DNA of 64,000 bases from an uncultured Solirubrobacterales bacterium (lineage in GTDB: Bacteria > Actinomycetota > Thermoleophilia > Solirubrobacterales > 70-9). Each line of letters starts with the position of its first letter. Within the stretch, counting starts at the first letter, position 1. The stretch spans positions 172,129-236,128 of the forward strand of contig CAJAIJ010000057.1 in assembly GCA_903939845.1 (NCBI GenBank), in the 5' to 3' direction. Shown one piece after another: positions 46,282 to 54,944 of this stretch. The position numbers were made by a program, and so were the translations under genes. The notes beneath the pieces are model-generated. The model saw only the letters and a program-made list of their open reading frames with translations, did no database searches and was not told where the DNA came from.

Positions 46282-47213
46282 CCGAGACTCCTGCCGAACT
46301 CATGGCGAGGGCCGAATCGACCCGGGCCCGGGAGATCGAGACGACTCCTGCCGGGCCGATCGGACGGCTATACGGAGCCTCCCGTGTCCACAGGCTCTTG
46401 CCGGCACCAATCGCGGTAGGACTGGCTCGTGTGAGGGGTGCATTGGAGTGGCTCCTCGTCCGGTCCAGCCGTGCCGGGGCGGTCGAAGTCGCATCCGCCT
46501 TCCTCGGCCTGCCGGCCGACGACCCCGAGACGAGACGGCTCGGCCGCCGCTACCTGGAGGAGAAGGCAATGCAGAGCGAACTCTCCTGGCGCCCCTGGGC
46601 GGCCCGGGAGATGGAAGTCGAGGGATTGCGCCACCTGAAAGAGGCCGATGCGCGGGGAAAAGGGGTGCTGCTCGCCGGCATGCACTTCGGTCCGATGCTC
46701 TCGGCCCACCTCGCGCTGGCGGCCCGGGGTTTCAAGATCTACCTCTCGGGCGGACACCCTCCCGAGGAAAGCGTGGTCCACGGCTATTCCGGCCTCTGGG
46801 TCAAGACCCAGAACCTCTGGATGGAGCAGGCCGGCAACCGGTGGGTCCACAAGGGAAACTCTTTCGTCGTGCTTCGCGAGGTTCTGCTGCAGGGCGGGAT
46901 CTGCTGGCTCGCCTGGGACACGATCGGACACGACCGGCAGGCGACCTACCTCGGCCGGAAGGTTCGGGTGCAGACCGGGATCGCCCGACTCCACATCGAG
47001 ACGGGAGCCCCGGTCCTGCCCGTGATCGCGCTCAGGCAGGGATGGAGGATGCGCACGGTGATCGGAGCCCCGGTCGAGTTTCCGGAGGGGGCCGGCGAAG
47101 GGGAGATCAACGAAGTGCTCGGCCGGGTCCTGGGAGACCTGGTCTCTCCCGATCTCGCCCAGCTGCACTACCAGAGCGCCGTCCTGTTCGAGCTGGCCGC
47201 TGAGGAGGGATGA
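46278..47213 (+). CDS. Lysophospholipid/lipid A acyltransferase-like (LpxL/HtrB family)
   Basis: A 311-residue protein of the LpxL/PatA-like acyltransferase family. GVLLAGMHFGPMLSAHLAL aligns with the family's HFGNWE active-site block, but the acidic residue expected five places after H136 is Leu141 here. GGICWLAWDTIG and GAPVLPVIALRQGWRMR correspond to the later conserved blocks. The start is GTG 46278 in a GTGA overlap with the glycosyltransferase stop. Sandwiched between two glycosyltransferases, it likely acylates a glycolipid, unless the missing acid means loss of activity. Confidence 0.72.
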   Translation: MTETPAELMARAESTRAREIETTPAGPIGRLYGASRVHRLLPAPIAVGLARVRGALEWLLVRSSRAGAVEVASAFLGLPADDPETRRLGRRYLEEKAMQSELSWRPWAAREMEVEGLRHLKEADARGKGVLLAGMHFGPMLSAHLALAARGFKIYLSGGHPPEESVVHGYSGLWVKTQNLWMEQAGNRWVHKGNSFVVLREVLLQGGICWLAWDTIGHDRQATYLGRKVRVQTGIARLHIETGAPVLPVIALRQGWRMRTVIGAPVEFPEGAGEGEINEVLGRVLGDLVSPDLAQLHYQSAVLFELAAEEG

Positions 47214-47220
47214 AGTCCGG

Positions 47221-48432
47221 ATGAAGGCACTCTTCTTCCCCTTCTGCCCCGGTCCGGGCCTCGCCCATGCCGGTGCCTGTCTCTCGGTGGCCGGCGAACT
47301 CGCTGCCCGAGGGAGCGAGGCCGTTCTGGCCTACGGGGGCACCCGACCCGATCTGGTCCGGGGGGGCGGCGTGAGGGTGATCGAGGCAGAGGAGATTCCG
47401 GTCGAGTGGGCAGGAGGTCACGGTCAGATGGACGGCTTCTACCCGGACGTCGAGACCCTGATCCGGTTCATCGAGCAGGACAGGGCCCTGATCGAGGAGG
47501 AGGCACCCGACGTCGTCGTGATCGACATGCGCATGCCCTCCGCAGTTGCGGCCGAGCTCGCCGGTGTCCCTACCGTGACGATCAACCATTTCCTTCCCTT
47601 TACCGGCCACACGACGCTCACCTCCTGGCGCAGGCGACTCTCGATGCTCCGTCACCCGCTGAGGATCGCGACCAGGCTCGGTTCGATCCTCGACCGGGAT
47701 CCGTTCCGGACCGCAGCCCTCCAGCAACGGTTCGACGGGGCACGTGAGGAACTCGGTCTGCCACCGAAGGACGGCCTGCCGATCACGGGACCATGCACCG
47801 CCTTCACCACTACGCCCTTCCTCGATCCGCCAACGGGTCCGCTGCCCGAAGGCTGGCACCTGGTCGGACCGGTCACCTGGTCTGCCTCCGGCGGTCCGGT
47901 GCCACCCGAGACCAGAGACCGTCCGCTCGTCTTCGTGAGTCAGGGAACGCTCGGCTCGAAGGCGGCGATCGAGGAGATAGCGCAGGGCCTGTCGGGCCTC
48001 GACGCAGAGATCGCGGTAGTGACGATGGGGGCGGCGGATCACGGGGAGATCGAGTCGCTCGGGGAGGGCATCACGGCCCTGGACTTCGTGGACAACGACA
48101 TCTGGCTGGAAGCCGCCGACGTAGCCGTCCTGCACGGCGGCCACATCACCATGTCCGCCGCAGCCCGGGCCGGGACCCCGGCCGTGGTGATCCCGGACGG
48201 GCGCGACCACTGGGCCTGGGCTGCGAAGACGACTCGCCTCGGGACCGGGATATCGCTCTACCGCCCGCTCCTGCCCGGCTCCGTCGGTCGTGCCGTGCGG
48301 AAGATCCTCACCGACCCTGGATACACCGAGAGGGCCGATGGGCTGGCCAGGAAGCTCGAGGGCTGGAGCGGCGAGGAGAAGACCGCAGACCTGATCGAAG
48401 GGGTTGCGGCCGAGCCTGAACTCGGTATTTGA
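47221..48432 (+). CDS. Glycosyltransferase family 1 (UGT/MGT-like)
   Basis: A 403-residue GT-B enzyme. LFFPFCPGPGLAHAGACLSVAGELAARG is the UGT-type N-terminus; RPLVFVSQGTLGSKA is the mid-protein strand before the donor site, and VAVLHGGHITMSAAARAGTPAVVIPDGRDHWAWA is the donor-binding signature. It resembles macrolide/glycolipid glycosyltransferases. It starts 7 bases after the acyltransferase stop and is the third gene of the operon. The donor sugar cannot be told. Confidence 0.87.
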   Translation: MKALFFPFCPGPGLAHAGACLSVAGELAARGSEAVLAYGGTRPDLVRGGGVRVIEAEEIPVEWAGGHGQMDGFYPDVETLIRFIEQDRALIEEEAPDVVVIDMRMPSAVAAELAGVPTVTINHFLPFTGHTTLTSWRRRLSMLRHPLRIATRLGSILDRDPFRTAALQQRFDGAREELGLPPKDGLPITGPCTAFTTTPFLDPPTGPLPEGWHLVGPVTWSASGGPVPPETRDRPLVFVSQGTLGSKAAIEEIAQGLSGLDAEIAVVTMGAADHGEIESLGEGITALDFVDNDIWLEAADVAVLHGGHITMSAAARAGTPAVVIPDGRDHWAWAAKTTRLGTGISLYRPLLPGSVGRAVRKILTDPGYTERADGLARKLEGWSGEEKTADLIEGVAAEPELGI

Positions 48433-48541
48433 GAGAAGTCCGGCGCATGAACCAGCCGGAGGGCCATAGACTCGATCGACTGGTTCTACGGACGAGGAGC
48501 CAGCAACCTACGCAGATCTACGGTCCGACAGGGGGTCAGAG

Positions 48542-49960
48542 GTGAGATTCATTTCAGGCAAGAGCGCGGTCTCGATAGCCATCGCTATCGCAGCATCCCT
48601 CCTGTTGCCGGCCGTGTCCCTGTCCGCTACCCCCGACGACCGGCCCGGAGGATCGATCGTCCAGCTGGCCGGAAGGGACGGCTGCCTCGTCGACCGCTCG
48701 GTCGAGAAGACGGCCTGCACGAAGGTGAGGGCTTTGAAGACGCCCGGACCCTTCATGGGTTCGAGGGCGATCGCGATCAGCCCGAACGGCTCCAACCTCT
48801 ACGTCGCCTCTTCGGGCAGCAACGCGATCACGGTATTCCAGCGTGACACCAAGACGGGCCGGCTCACACAGCCGGCCGGCCAGAACGGCTGCGTCGCTGC
48901 CAAGGGGAACTACGGCTGCGCCGAGGCCTGGGGCCTCAGCGCCACTAACTCGCTCGCACTGAGCCCCGATGGCCAATTCCTCTACGCGAGCTCGCGCAAC
49001 AGCTCGACCGTCACCGCATTTCGCCGCGACCCCGACAACGGTTCGCTCAGGCAGATGGCCGGCTCGAGGGGATGCATCTCGGGCACCGGCGTCCCGGGCT
49101 GTGGCACCGCGAGGGGTCTGAACGGTCCCGACGTCGTCGCGGTCAGCTCGGATGGTCTGAATCTTTATGTCGGGTCGTTTACGGGCAGTGCGATCGCCGT
49201 GTTCCAGCGAGACCGGGCAAGCGGGAAGCTCTCACAGGCCACCGACGCGTCCGGCTGCGTCACCGCGGTCCCGACCACGAACTGCTCGACGGCCCTGGCC
49301 ATGTCTGCGATCGAGGGCCTCGCCGTCAGCGGTGACGGGGCTTCCGTCTTCGCGGCAGCCGCCGGCTCGAACGCCGTGCTCGCCTTCACCCGGAACCCGG
49401 TCGACGGTTCTCTGACCCAGGTCGGGGGCGGGCTCGGCTGCGTGACCTACGTGTCGCTCTCGGGATGCACGACGGGAAGAGAGGTGGAGGGGGCGAACGC
49501 CGTAGCCGTGAGCCCGGATGATGCCGACGTCTACGCGACATCGCTGATCAGCTCCAGCACCACCTCGTTCAGTCGCTCGCTCACCACGGGCGGAATCCAA
49601 CAGCTCGGCGGTGCGCTCGGGTGCACGGTCTGGCTCGGAGCCGACGGCTGCTACCCCGCGAGGGCCATGCGTTCGCCGGAGGGCATCGCGTTTTCGCCGG
49701 ACGGCCTCAACGCATATATCTCGGCCTACGGCTCCGGCGGAGTAACCGTCCTGAACCGGAACCCGTCCACTGGCGGGCTGGTGCAGAAGCGGTCCCCCTG
49801 GGGCTGCGTCACCTCGTCCTCGACCGACGGCTGTGCCAACGGGAGGGCTCTGGCCGGAGCGGGAGCCGTGGCGGTGAGTGCCAACGGCCGGTCCGTCTAT
49901 GCGACTGCGGCGAATGCCAATGCGATCACCATCTTTGAACGAAAGCAGAACGGAAGGTAA
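48542..49960 (+). CDS. Secreted beta-propeller protein
   Basis: A 472-residue exported protein with a signal peptide (SIAIAIAASLLLPAVSLSA). The rest is a series of about seven blades of 55-65 residues, each with a strand such as AISPNGSNLYVASSGSNAITVFQRD, a G-x-L-x-Q step and a Cys pair like GCVAAKGNYGC. The blade pattern is close to YVTN/lactonase-type propellers; the regular Cys pairs are an unusual addition that may staple each blade. No catalytic residues are evident. The start is GTG. The sulfatase gene follows after 7 bases. Confidence 0.75.
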   Translation: MRFISGKSAVSIAIAIAASLLLPAVSLSATPDDRPGGSIVQLAGRDGCLVDRSVEKTACTKVRALKTPGPFMGSRAIAISPNGSNLYVASSGSNAITVFQRDTKTGRLTQPAGQNGCVAAKGNYGCAEAWGLSATNSLALSPDGQFLYASSRNSSTVTAFRRDPDNGSLRQMAGSRGCISGTGVPGCGTARGLNGPDVVAVSSDGLNLYVGSFTGSAIAVFQRDRASGKLSQATDASGCVTAVPTTNCSTALAMSAIEGLAVSGDGASVFAAAAGSNAVLAFTRNPVDGSLTQVGGGLGCVTYVSLSGCTTGREVEGANAVAVSPDDADVYATSLISSSTTSFSRSLTTGGIQQLGGALGCTVWLGADGCYPARAMRSPEGIAFSPDGLNAYISAYGSGGVTVLNRNPSTGGLVQKRSPWGCVTSSSTDGCANGRALAGAGAVAVSANGRSVYATAANANAITIFERKQNGR

Positions 49961-49967
49961 GGGCATC

Positions 49968-51836
49968 ATGGGGAAACTGACCAGGCGAAACCTGCTGAAG
50001 AAGGCCGCGGTTGCGGCCCCCGGTGCGATGGCCGGTGGGGCGCTCCTCACCCAGGCCGCGAAGGCTGCCGAAAGGAGTCCGGCCGCCGGCAAGAACGTGG
50101 TGATCTTCATCACCGATCAGCAGCGGGCGACCCAGCACTTCCCGAAGGGATGGGAGGAGGAAAACCTCCCCGGCATGACCCGACTGAAGGAGAACGGGGT
50201 CACCTTCAACAGGGCCTTCGCCGCTGCCTGCATGTGTTCACCCTCGCGGGCCTCGATGCTCTCGGGTTACTTTCCGGCCCAGCACGGGGTCAAGTACACG
50301 CTCGAGGAGGACATGCCTTCCCCTCAGTATCCGCAGGTCGAATTCCCGACCAACCTCAAGAACGTCGGCACCACCATGGCCGCTGCCGGCTACGAGGTCG
50401 TCTACAAGGGCAAGTGGCACCTGAGCAAGCCCTCCAACGGATCGGACTTCGTTTCGTCGGACATCGAGCCCTACGGTTTCAACGCCTGGAACCCCCCGGA
50501 TGCCGGTGCCAACCAGGACATCGATCAGGAAGGTGGAGGTTCGGTCAACAACGACGGCCGCTACATGGATCAGGAGGGAGATGTCGAGGACGGCACCGAG
50601 GGCGTCCTCCAGTTCCTGACCGAGCGTGCCTCGACCACCCAGCCCTTCTGCCTGATCGTCTCGCTGGTCAACCCCCACGACGTCCTGCTCTACCCGAAGA
50701 ACTACATCAACGGCGGCTATGACGATTCATGGCTCGAGGGCGACATCGAGCCTCCCCGGACCGTCGACGAGGACATGTCCTCGAAGCCGACCGCCCAGCA
50801 GGACTTCCTCAAACAGTCGCAGTTGCTCGGGACCCTCAACACTCTTCAGGAGAAGCGGAACTACCTGAACTTCTACGGAAACCTGATGAAGCTGGTCGAC
50901 TCCTATCTGGTCGACGTGATGGACACGCTCGACACGCTCGGCCTGACCGACGACACCGTCGTGATCCGGACGGGCGACCACGGTGAGTTGGGCCTGGCCC
51001 ACGGCGGCATGCGCCAGAAGAACTTCAACGCCTACGAGGAATGCATACGGATACCGCTCATCTACTCGAACCCGGAGCTCTTCCCGGTGCCGAGGGAGAC
51101 CGACTCGATGGTCTCCCATGTGGACCTGCTGCCGACCCTGGCCGGCCTCTTCGATGTCCCTCCGGCAGGTCGGTCGCAGTGGCAGGGCAAGGACTACTCG
51201 GACCTCGTCCTCGGCCGCTCCAACAAGCCGGTCCAGGACTATGTCGCCTTCACCTACGACGATTTCCAGTCGGGCCAGAACTCTCCGCCCTACGTCCCGC
51301 CCCCCCAGCACCTCGTCGCCGTGCGCGAGACCAGATGGAAGATCGTCAAGTACTACGACGCCAAGCAGCGACTCCCCAACCAGTGGGAGCTCTACGACCT
51401 CCAGACGGACCCGAACGAGTCCAGGAACCTGGCCGCCCCGGGATACCGAAGGAGCGCAGCCGTCGAACAGGAATACCAGCGGCTCAGGAAGAAGCTGGCC
51501 CGGGTCGAACAGGAGCGCCTCCAGCCACTGCCCTACCAGGCCTTCAAGGTCCGATCGATGCGGATCGAGGGCAACAGGGCGATCAGCTCCATTCGTTATC
51601 CCGGCAGGGGAATCGTCAAGCAGCAGGCGACGGCCGAGATCGACGGCAGGAAGACCAACCTCGGCTCGGTCCAGAGGAACGTCCTCGTTGCCGGGACGGA
51701 ACCACTCACCCTCCAGCTGGATTCGACCAAGCTCAAGGCCGTAAAGGCTGCCGGCAAGGCCATCACGGTGACCACCGAGTTCCTGCCGAACGGCGGGACC
51801 GTCGTGACCGACTCCCGGCGCCTGAAGCCCTCCTGA
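49968..51836 (+). CDS. Tat-exported sulfatase
   Basis: A 622-residue alkaline-phosphatase-superfamily sulfatase. The N-terminus TRRNLLKKAAVAAPGAMAGG is a twin-arginine signal. VVIFITDQQR is the first metal-binding segment, C90-S-P-S-R-A is the formylglycine motif (Cys type), KGKWHLSKP the next, and RTGDHGELG the later metal site. It needs a formylglycine-generating enzyme, which is not in the window. The C-terminal 110 residues form an extra beta domain. ATG 49968 is chosen for the Tat signal. It is 7 bases after the beta-propeller gene, so the two are probably exported together and act on a sulfated glycan or ester. Confidence 0.9.
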   Translation: MGKLTRRNLLKKAAVAAPGAMAGGALLTQAAKAAERSPAAGKNVVIFITDQQRATQHFPKGWEEENLPGMTRLKENGVTFNRAFAAACMCSPSRASMLSGYFPAQHGVKYTLEEDMPSPQYPQVEFPTNLKNVGTTMAAAGYEVVYKGKWHLSKPSNGSDFVSSDIEPYGFNAWNPPDAGANQDIDQEGGGSVNNDGRYMDQEGDVEDGTEGVLQFLTERASTTQPFCLIVSLVNPHDVLLYPKNYINGGYDDSWLEGDIEPPRTVDEDMSSKPTAQQDFLKQSQLLGTLNTLQEKRNYLNFYGNLMKLVDSYLVDVMDTLDTLGLTDDTVVIRTGDHGELGLAHGGMRQKNFNAYEECIRIPLIYSNPELFPVPRETDSMVSHVDLLPTLAGLFDVPPAGRSQWQGKDYSDLVLGRSNKPVQDYVAFTYDDFQSGQNSPPYVPPPQHLVAVRETRWKIVKYYDAKQRLPNQWELYDLQTDPNESRNLAAPGYRRSAAVEQEYQRLRKKLARVEQERLQPLPYQAFKVRSMRIEGNRAISSIRYPGRGIVKQQATAEIDGRKTNLGSVQRNVLVAGTEPLTLQLDSTKLKAVKAAGKAITVTTEFLPNGGTVVTDSRRLKPS

Positions 51837-51915
51837 GTAGCCGGCAGTCTGGGTGGTCCGACGCCCCGTCGGCTACCCTCCCGGCGATGATCGTGGATCG
51901 GGGCAGGGAACTTCG

Positions 51916-52998
51916 ATGAATGACCCGGGAGGACTGCCGACGACCCTCGCCGGGTTCGAGGCCGCCTACCGCCAGGCCCTCGAGGCCGGGCCGCTGGCCT
52001 ACTACTCGGGCGCTGCAGCCGACGAGCTCACACTCGGGGAGAACCGCGCCGCCTGGGACCGGATCAAGCTCTCGCCCCGGGTCATGATCGACGTTTCCGA
52101 GCGCGATCCCTCGGTCGAGATACTCGGTCGCAGGCACTCCCTGCCTCTGGCGATCGCGCCGACCGCCTACCACCGGATCGCTCACCCCGGAGGCGAAGAG
52201 GAAACGGCGACGGGTGCCGCTGCCGCCGACGTCACCTACACCCTCTCGACGCTTGCGACCTCGAGGCCGGCCCCGGTAGCCGAGGCCGCCCCGGACTCCG
52301 ACCGCTGGTTCCAGGTCTATGTATTCCGGGACCGCGCCGTGACCATGGATCTCGTCGCCGAAGCCGAGGAGAACGGCTTCGAGGCCCTCATGCTCACGGT
52401 CGACCTGCCGGTCCTCGGCAAGCGTGACCGGGAGATCGAAGACGAGTTCGTGGTCGGCGATGCCGGAACCGTCCCGGGCATTCAGGCGGCCGGCGGCAAG
52501 GGGCTGCTCTCGATGCAGGACACCGCCGACCTGATCGATCCCTCTCTCACCTGGGACGACGTGGCCGAGCTCTCGTCCGGGACCGACCTCCCGGTCCTGG
52601 TCAAGGGCGTACTCAGGGCCGACGACGCGAAGCTTGCGATCGAGCACGGTGCCGCCGGGGTCGTCGTGTCCAATCACGGCGGCCGCCAGCTCGACACGGT
52701 CCCGGCCACGGCAGAGGTGCTCGAGCCGATCGCCGAGGCGGTCGGCGACGGACCGACCGTGCTCGTCGACGGAGGGGTTCGGCGGGGAACCGATCTCGCC
52801 AAGGCCCTGATCCTCGGGGCCGATGCGGCCCTGGTCGGCCGTCCGGTGCTGTGGGGTCTCGCGACCGCAGGGGCGGCCGGGGTCGAGGCCGTGATCGGGA
52901 TCGTCGAGGACGAGTTCGACCGGGCCCTCGCCCTGCTCGGTGTTCCCCGGGCCGCCGCCCTCAAGGGTCAGACCGACCTGCTGTTCGATCGGAAATGA
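51916..52998 (+). CDS. FMN-dependent alpha-hydroxyacid oxidase/dehydrogenase
   Basis: A 360-residue TIM-barrel flavoenzyme of the lactate/glycolate oxidase family. LAIAPTAYHRIAHPGGE is the first FMN segment, WFQVYVFRDR and LMLTVDLPVLGKRDRE follow, VLVKGVL holds the FMN-contacting lysine, and VVVSNHGGRQLDTVPAT has the catalytic His and Arg. Substrate is a 2-hydroxyacid; which one is not clear. ATG 51916 follows a GGGAA stretch. Its stop overlaps the start of the FUSC-like gene by 4 bases. A second, diverged family member lies at 54945. Confidence 0.9.
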   Translation: MNDPGGLPTTLAGFEAAYRQALEAGPLAYYSGAAADELTLGENRAAWDRIKLSPRVMIDVSERDPSVEILGRRHSLPLAIAPTAYHRIAHPGGEEETATGAAAADVTYTLSTLATSRPAPVAEAAPDSDRWFQVYVFRDRAVTMDLVAEAEENGFEALMLTVDLPVLGKRDREIEDEFVVGDAGTVPGIQAAGGKGLLSMQDTADLIDPSLTWDDVAELSSGTDLPVLVKGVLRADDAKLAIEHGAAGVVVSNHGGRQLDTVPATAEVLEPIAEAVGDGPTVLVDGGVRRGTDLAKALILGADAALVGRPVLWGLATAGAAGVEAVIGIVEDEFDRALALLGVPRAAALKGQTDLLFDRK

Positions 52999-54176
52999 CC
53001 ACCGACGAGAAGAAGATCGAGGAGACGCCGGCCCCCGACTGGGGCTTCATCCTGATCGGCCTTGCCGCCCTGCTGACCGCCCAGGCCGTCGCCTCGGCAC
53101 TCGGTCTGACCCCGGAGCGCACGATCGGGGCGCTCGAGGTCAAGAAGCTCGAGGCCGTTCTCGACGCGGTGCTGGCCCCGGACATCTCGGCCCAGCTGGT
53201 GACCTGGGCCGGTTACGGATCGGCCGGGATCTCCTGCCTGCTGGTCGTCTGGGCCGGGCTGATGGTGCCGAAGGAGAAGAGCCTCGTCACGTCCCTGATG
53301 GTCGGCCTGATCGTGATGGCCTCGCTGCTCTTGGCCTGGATCACCTCGGGGCAGGGATTCGCCGCCGGTCTCACGACCGGAGTCGTGATGTTCCTCAGCG
53401 CTCTGGCCGCCCGCCAGCAGGGAACCGTGAAGGCGGTCGGGGTTGCGATCGGGACCCTCTACTTCCTGTTCGCGATCCTCGGGATCGTCAGCGGCCTGTC
53501 GGGACCCGACGAGGCGTGGAGGATCGTCGAGTTGAGCGGTCTCGGGCTGCTGGTCGGGGTCGGGATCCTGATCTTCCTGCACCTGATCAACGTCCTGTCC
53601 GGCTACCGACTGATCCTGGCCCGCCAGCCGGCCCCGAAGGCTCCCGCCGAGAGCGCAGAGGCCACCCCCTCCTTCTTCGCCCGGGGTCCGGGTATGCGAT
53701 ACGCGATCGCCCGGGCGGCCCTGCTGGGAATAGGGATGGGCCTCTACCAGGCCGACCGCAACACCGACGTCTTCTGGGTGATGCTCGCGATCTGGGTCGT
53801 GCTGCAGCCGGTGGCGGCCGCGACATGGGAGAAGGCCCTGCGGCGGGGCCTCGGGATACTGGCCGGCTGTCTGGTAGTAGGGGTGCTAGCCCAGTTGATT
53901 TCCGGCGAAACCCTGATCTGGATCGCCTTCGGCCTGCTCTTCGTCGGCCTCGCCTACTACCGCAGGAGCTACCCGATCTACCAGGCCTGCATGAGCATGC
54001 TGGTGGTCGCCATCTACGGGGATCTGTCCGGAGAGGGGATCTTCCACTGGGCCCTGCTCAGGATCGGCGACAACGCGCTGGGGATAGTTCTGGCCCTGGC
54101 CACCGCCTACCTGGTCTTGCCGGACCGCCGTGGGCGGGACGAGAGCAAGTCCTCCCCGACCGCCACTCAGGGCTGA
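52995..54176 (+). CDS. FUSC-like integral membrane protein, second copy
   Basis: A 393-residue paralogue of the protein at 6007. Two helix blocks flank a linker at about residues 210-235. The second block has RAALLGIGMGLYQADRNTDVFWVML, PVAAATWEKALRRGLG and YRRSYPIYQACMSMLVVAIYG, matching the first copy segment by segment. It is coupled to the alpha-hydroxyacid oxidase by an ATGA overlap, which suggests transport of the oxidase's substrate or product, for example a 2-hydroxy or 2-oxo acid; that is inference. Confidence 0.68.
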   Translation: MTTDEKKIEETPAPDWGFILIGLAALLTAQAVASALGLTPERTIGALEVKKLEAVLDAVLAPDISAQLVTWAGYGSAGISCLLVVWAGLMVPKEKSLVTSLMVGLIVMASLLLAWITSGQGFAAGLTTGVVMFLSALAARQQGTVKAVGVAIGTLYFLFAILGIVSGLSGPDEAWRIVELSGLGLLVGVGILIFLHLINVLSGYRLILARQPAPKAPAESAEATPSFFARGPGMRYAIARAALLGIGMGLYQADRNTDVFWVMLAIWVVLQPVAAATWEKALRRGLGILAGCLVVGVLAQLISGETLIWIAFGLLFVGLAYYRRSYPIYQACMSMLVVAIYGDLSGEGIFHWALLRIGDNALGIVLALATAYLVLPDRRGRDESKSSPTATQG

Positions 54177-54181
54177 GTCGC

Positions 54182-54844
54182 TCACCCACCTGCAGGCGGG
54201 ACTTTCCCCCTGATCTCGGCGATCAATCGGTCGGCCAACTCCTGGAGCGACTCGTCCGGACGGGGCTGACCTCCCCGCGGGAGGAAGAACTCGACTATCA
54301 CCCGCGGCCTGCGGGGGAACTTCTTGACCATGTTCCCACCCTCGACCGCTGCCAGGATCACGGGCACTCCGGGGCAGGCCCGAACCAGTCTCGACACTCC
54401 CCTTCTGGCTCGGAGCTCCTCGCCCCGGGAGATGGTCCCCTCGGGGAAGATCGCGACGGCCTCGCCATGTTCCAGCGCCGTGACCGCCGCCGAGAGCGCT
54501 CCGTCATCACCGGCCCCGCGACGGATCGGGATCTGACCGGCCCGGTCGAGGATCGCGGCCAGGAATCGTGATTTCCAGAGCGTGTCTTTCGCGAGGAACC
54601 TGAGTGGCCGGTCCTTCCACATCATCGTCTCGATCAGGGCCAGGGGATCGAGCCAGGAGTCGTGGTTGGAGACGACGAGGACCGGGCCGCCCGCCGGTAC
54701 GACCTCCAGCCCGCGGACCTCGAGCCGCGCCCACCACTTGAGCCAGCCCAGCATTCCGCGGACTGCCTGGTAGAGCTCCCGGCCACCTTGAGGCGCTACC
54801 GGGCCTCCGTCCTCGCCTTCAGTGAGCGAAGACTCAGAGGCCAA
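54182..54844 (-). CDS. plsC: 1-acyl-sn-glycerol-3-phosphate acyltransferase (PlsC)
   Basis: A 220-residue membrane-associated acyltransferase. VLVVSNHDSWLDPLAL contains the catalytic H-x4-D, GQIPIRRGAGDDGAL is block II, and VAIFPEGTISRGEEL is the glycerol-phosphate binding block III. These are the standard PlsC motifs, for making phosphatidate. It is convergent with the FUSC-like gene, 5 bases apart. Length is normal. Confidence 0.9.
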   Translation of the reverse strand: MASESSLTEGEDGGPVAPQGGRELYQAVRGMLGWLKWWARLEVRGLEVVPAGGPVLVVSNHDSWLDPLALIETMMWKDRPLRFLAKDTLWKSRFLAAILDRAGQIPIRRGAGDDGALSAAVTALEHGEAVAIFPEGTISRGEELRARRGVSRLVRACPGVPVILAAVEGGNMVKKFPRRPRVIVEFFLPRGGQPRPDESLQELADRLIAEIRGKVPPAGG

Positions 54845-54944
54845 TGGCTACCCGTCGAGTGATCACGGTGGAGTCGAATCTCATCGGCGGGAGACTACCG
54901 CTGCTACCTGCCGGTCCCCGGAGCCGACGAGAGCTACCGTGCGA

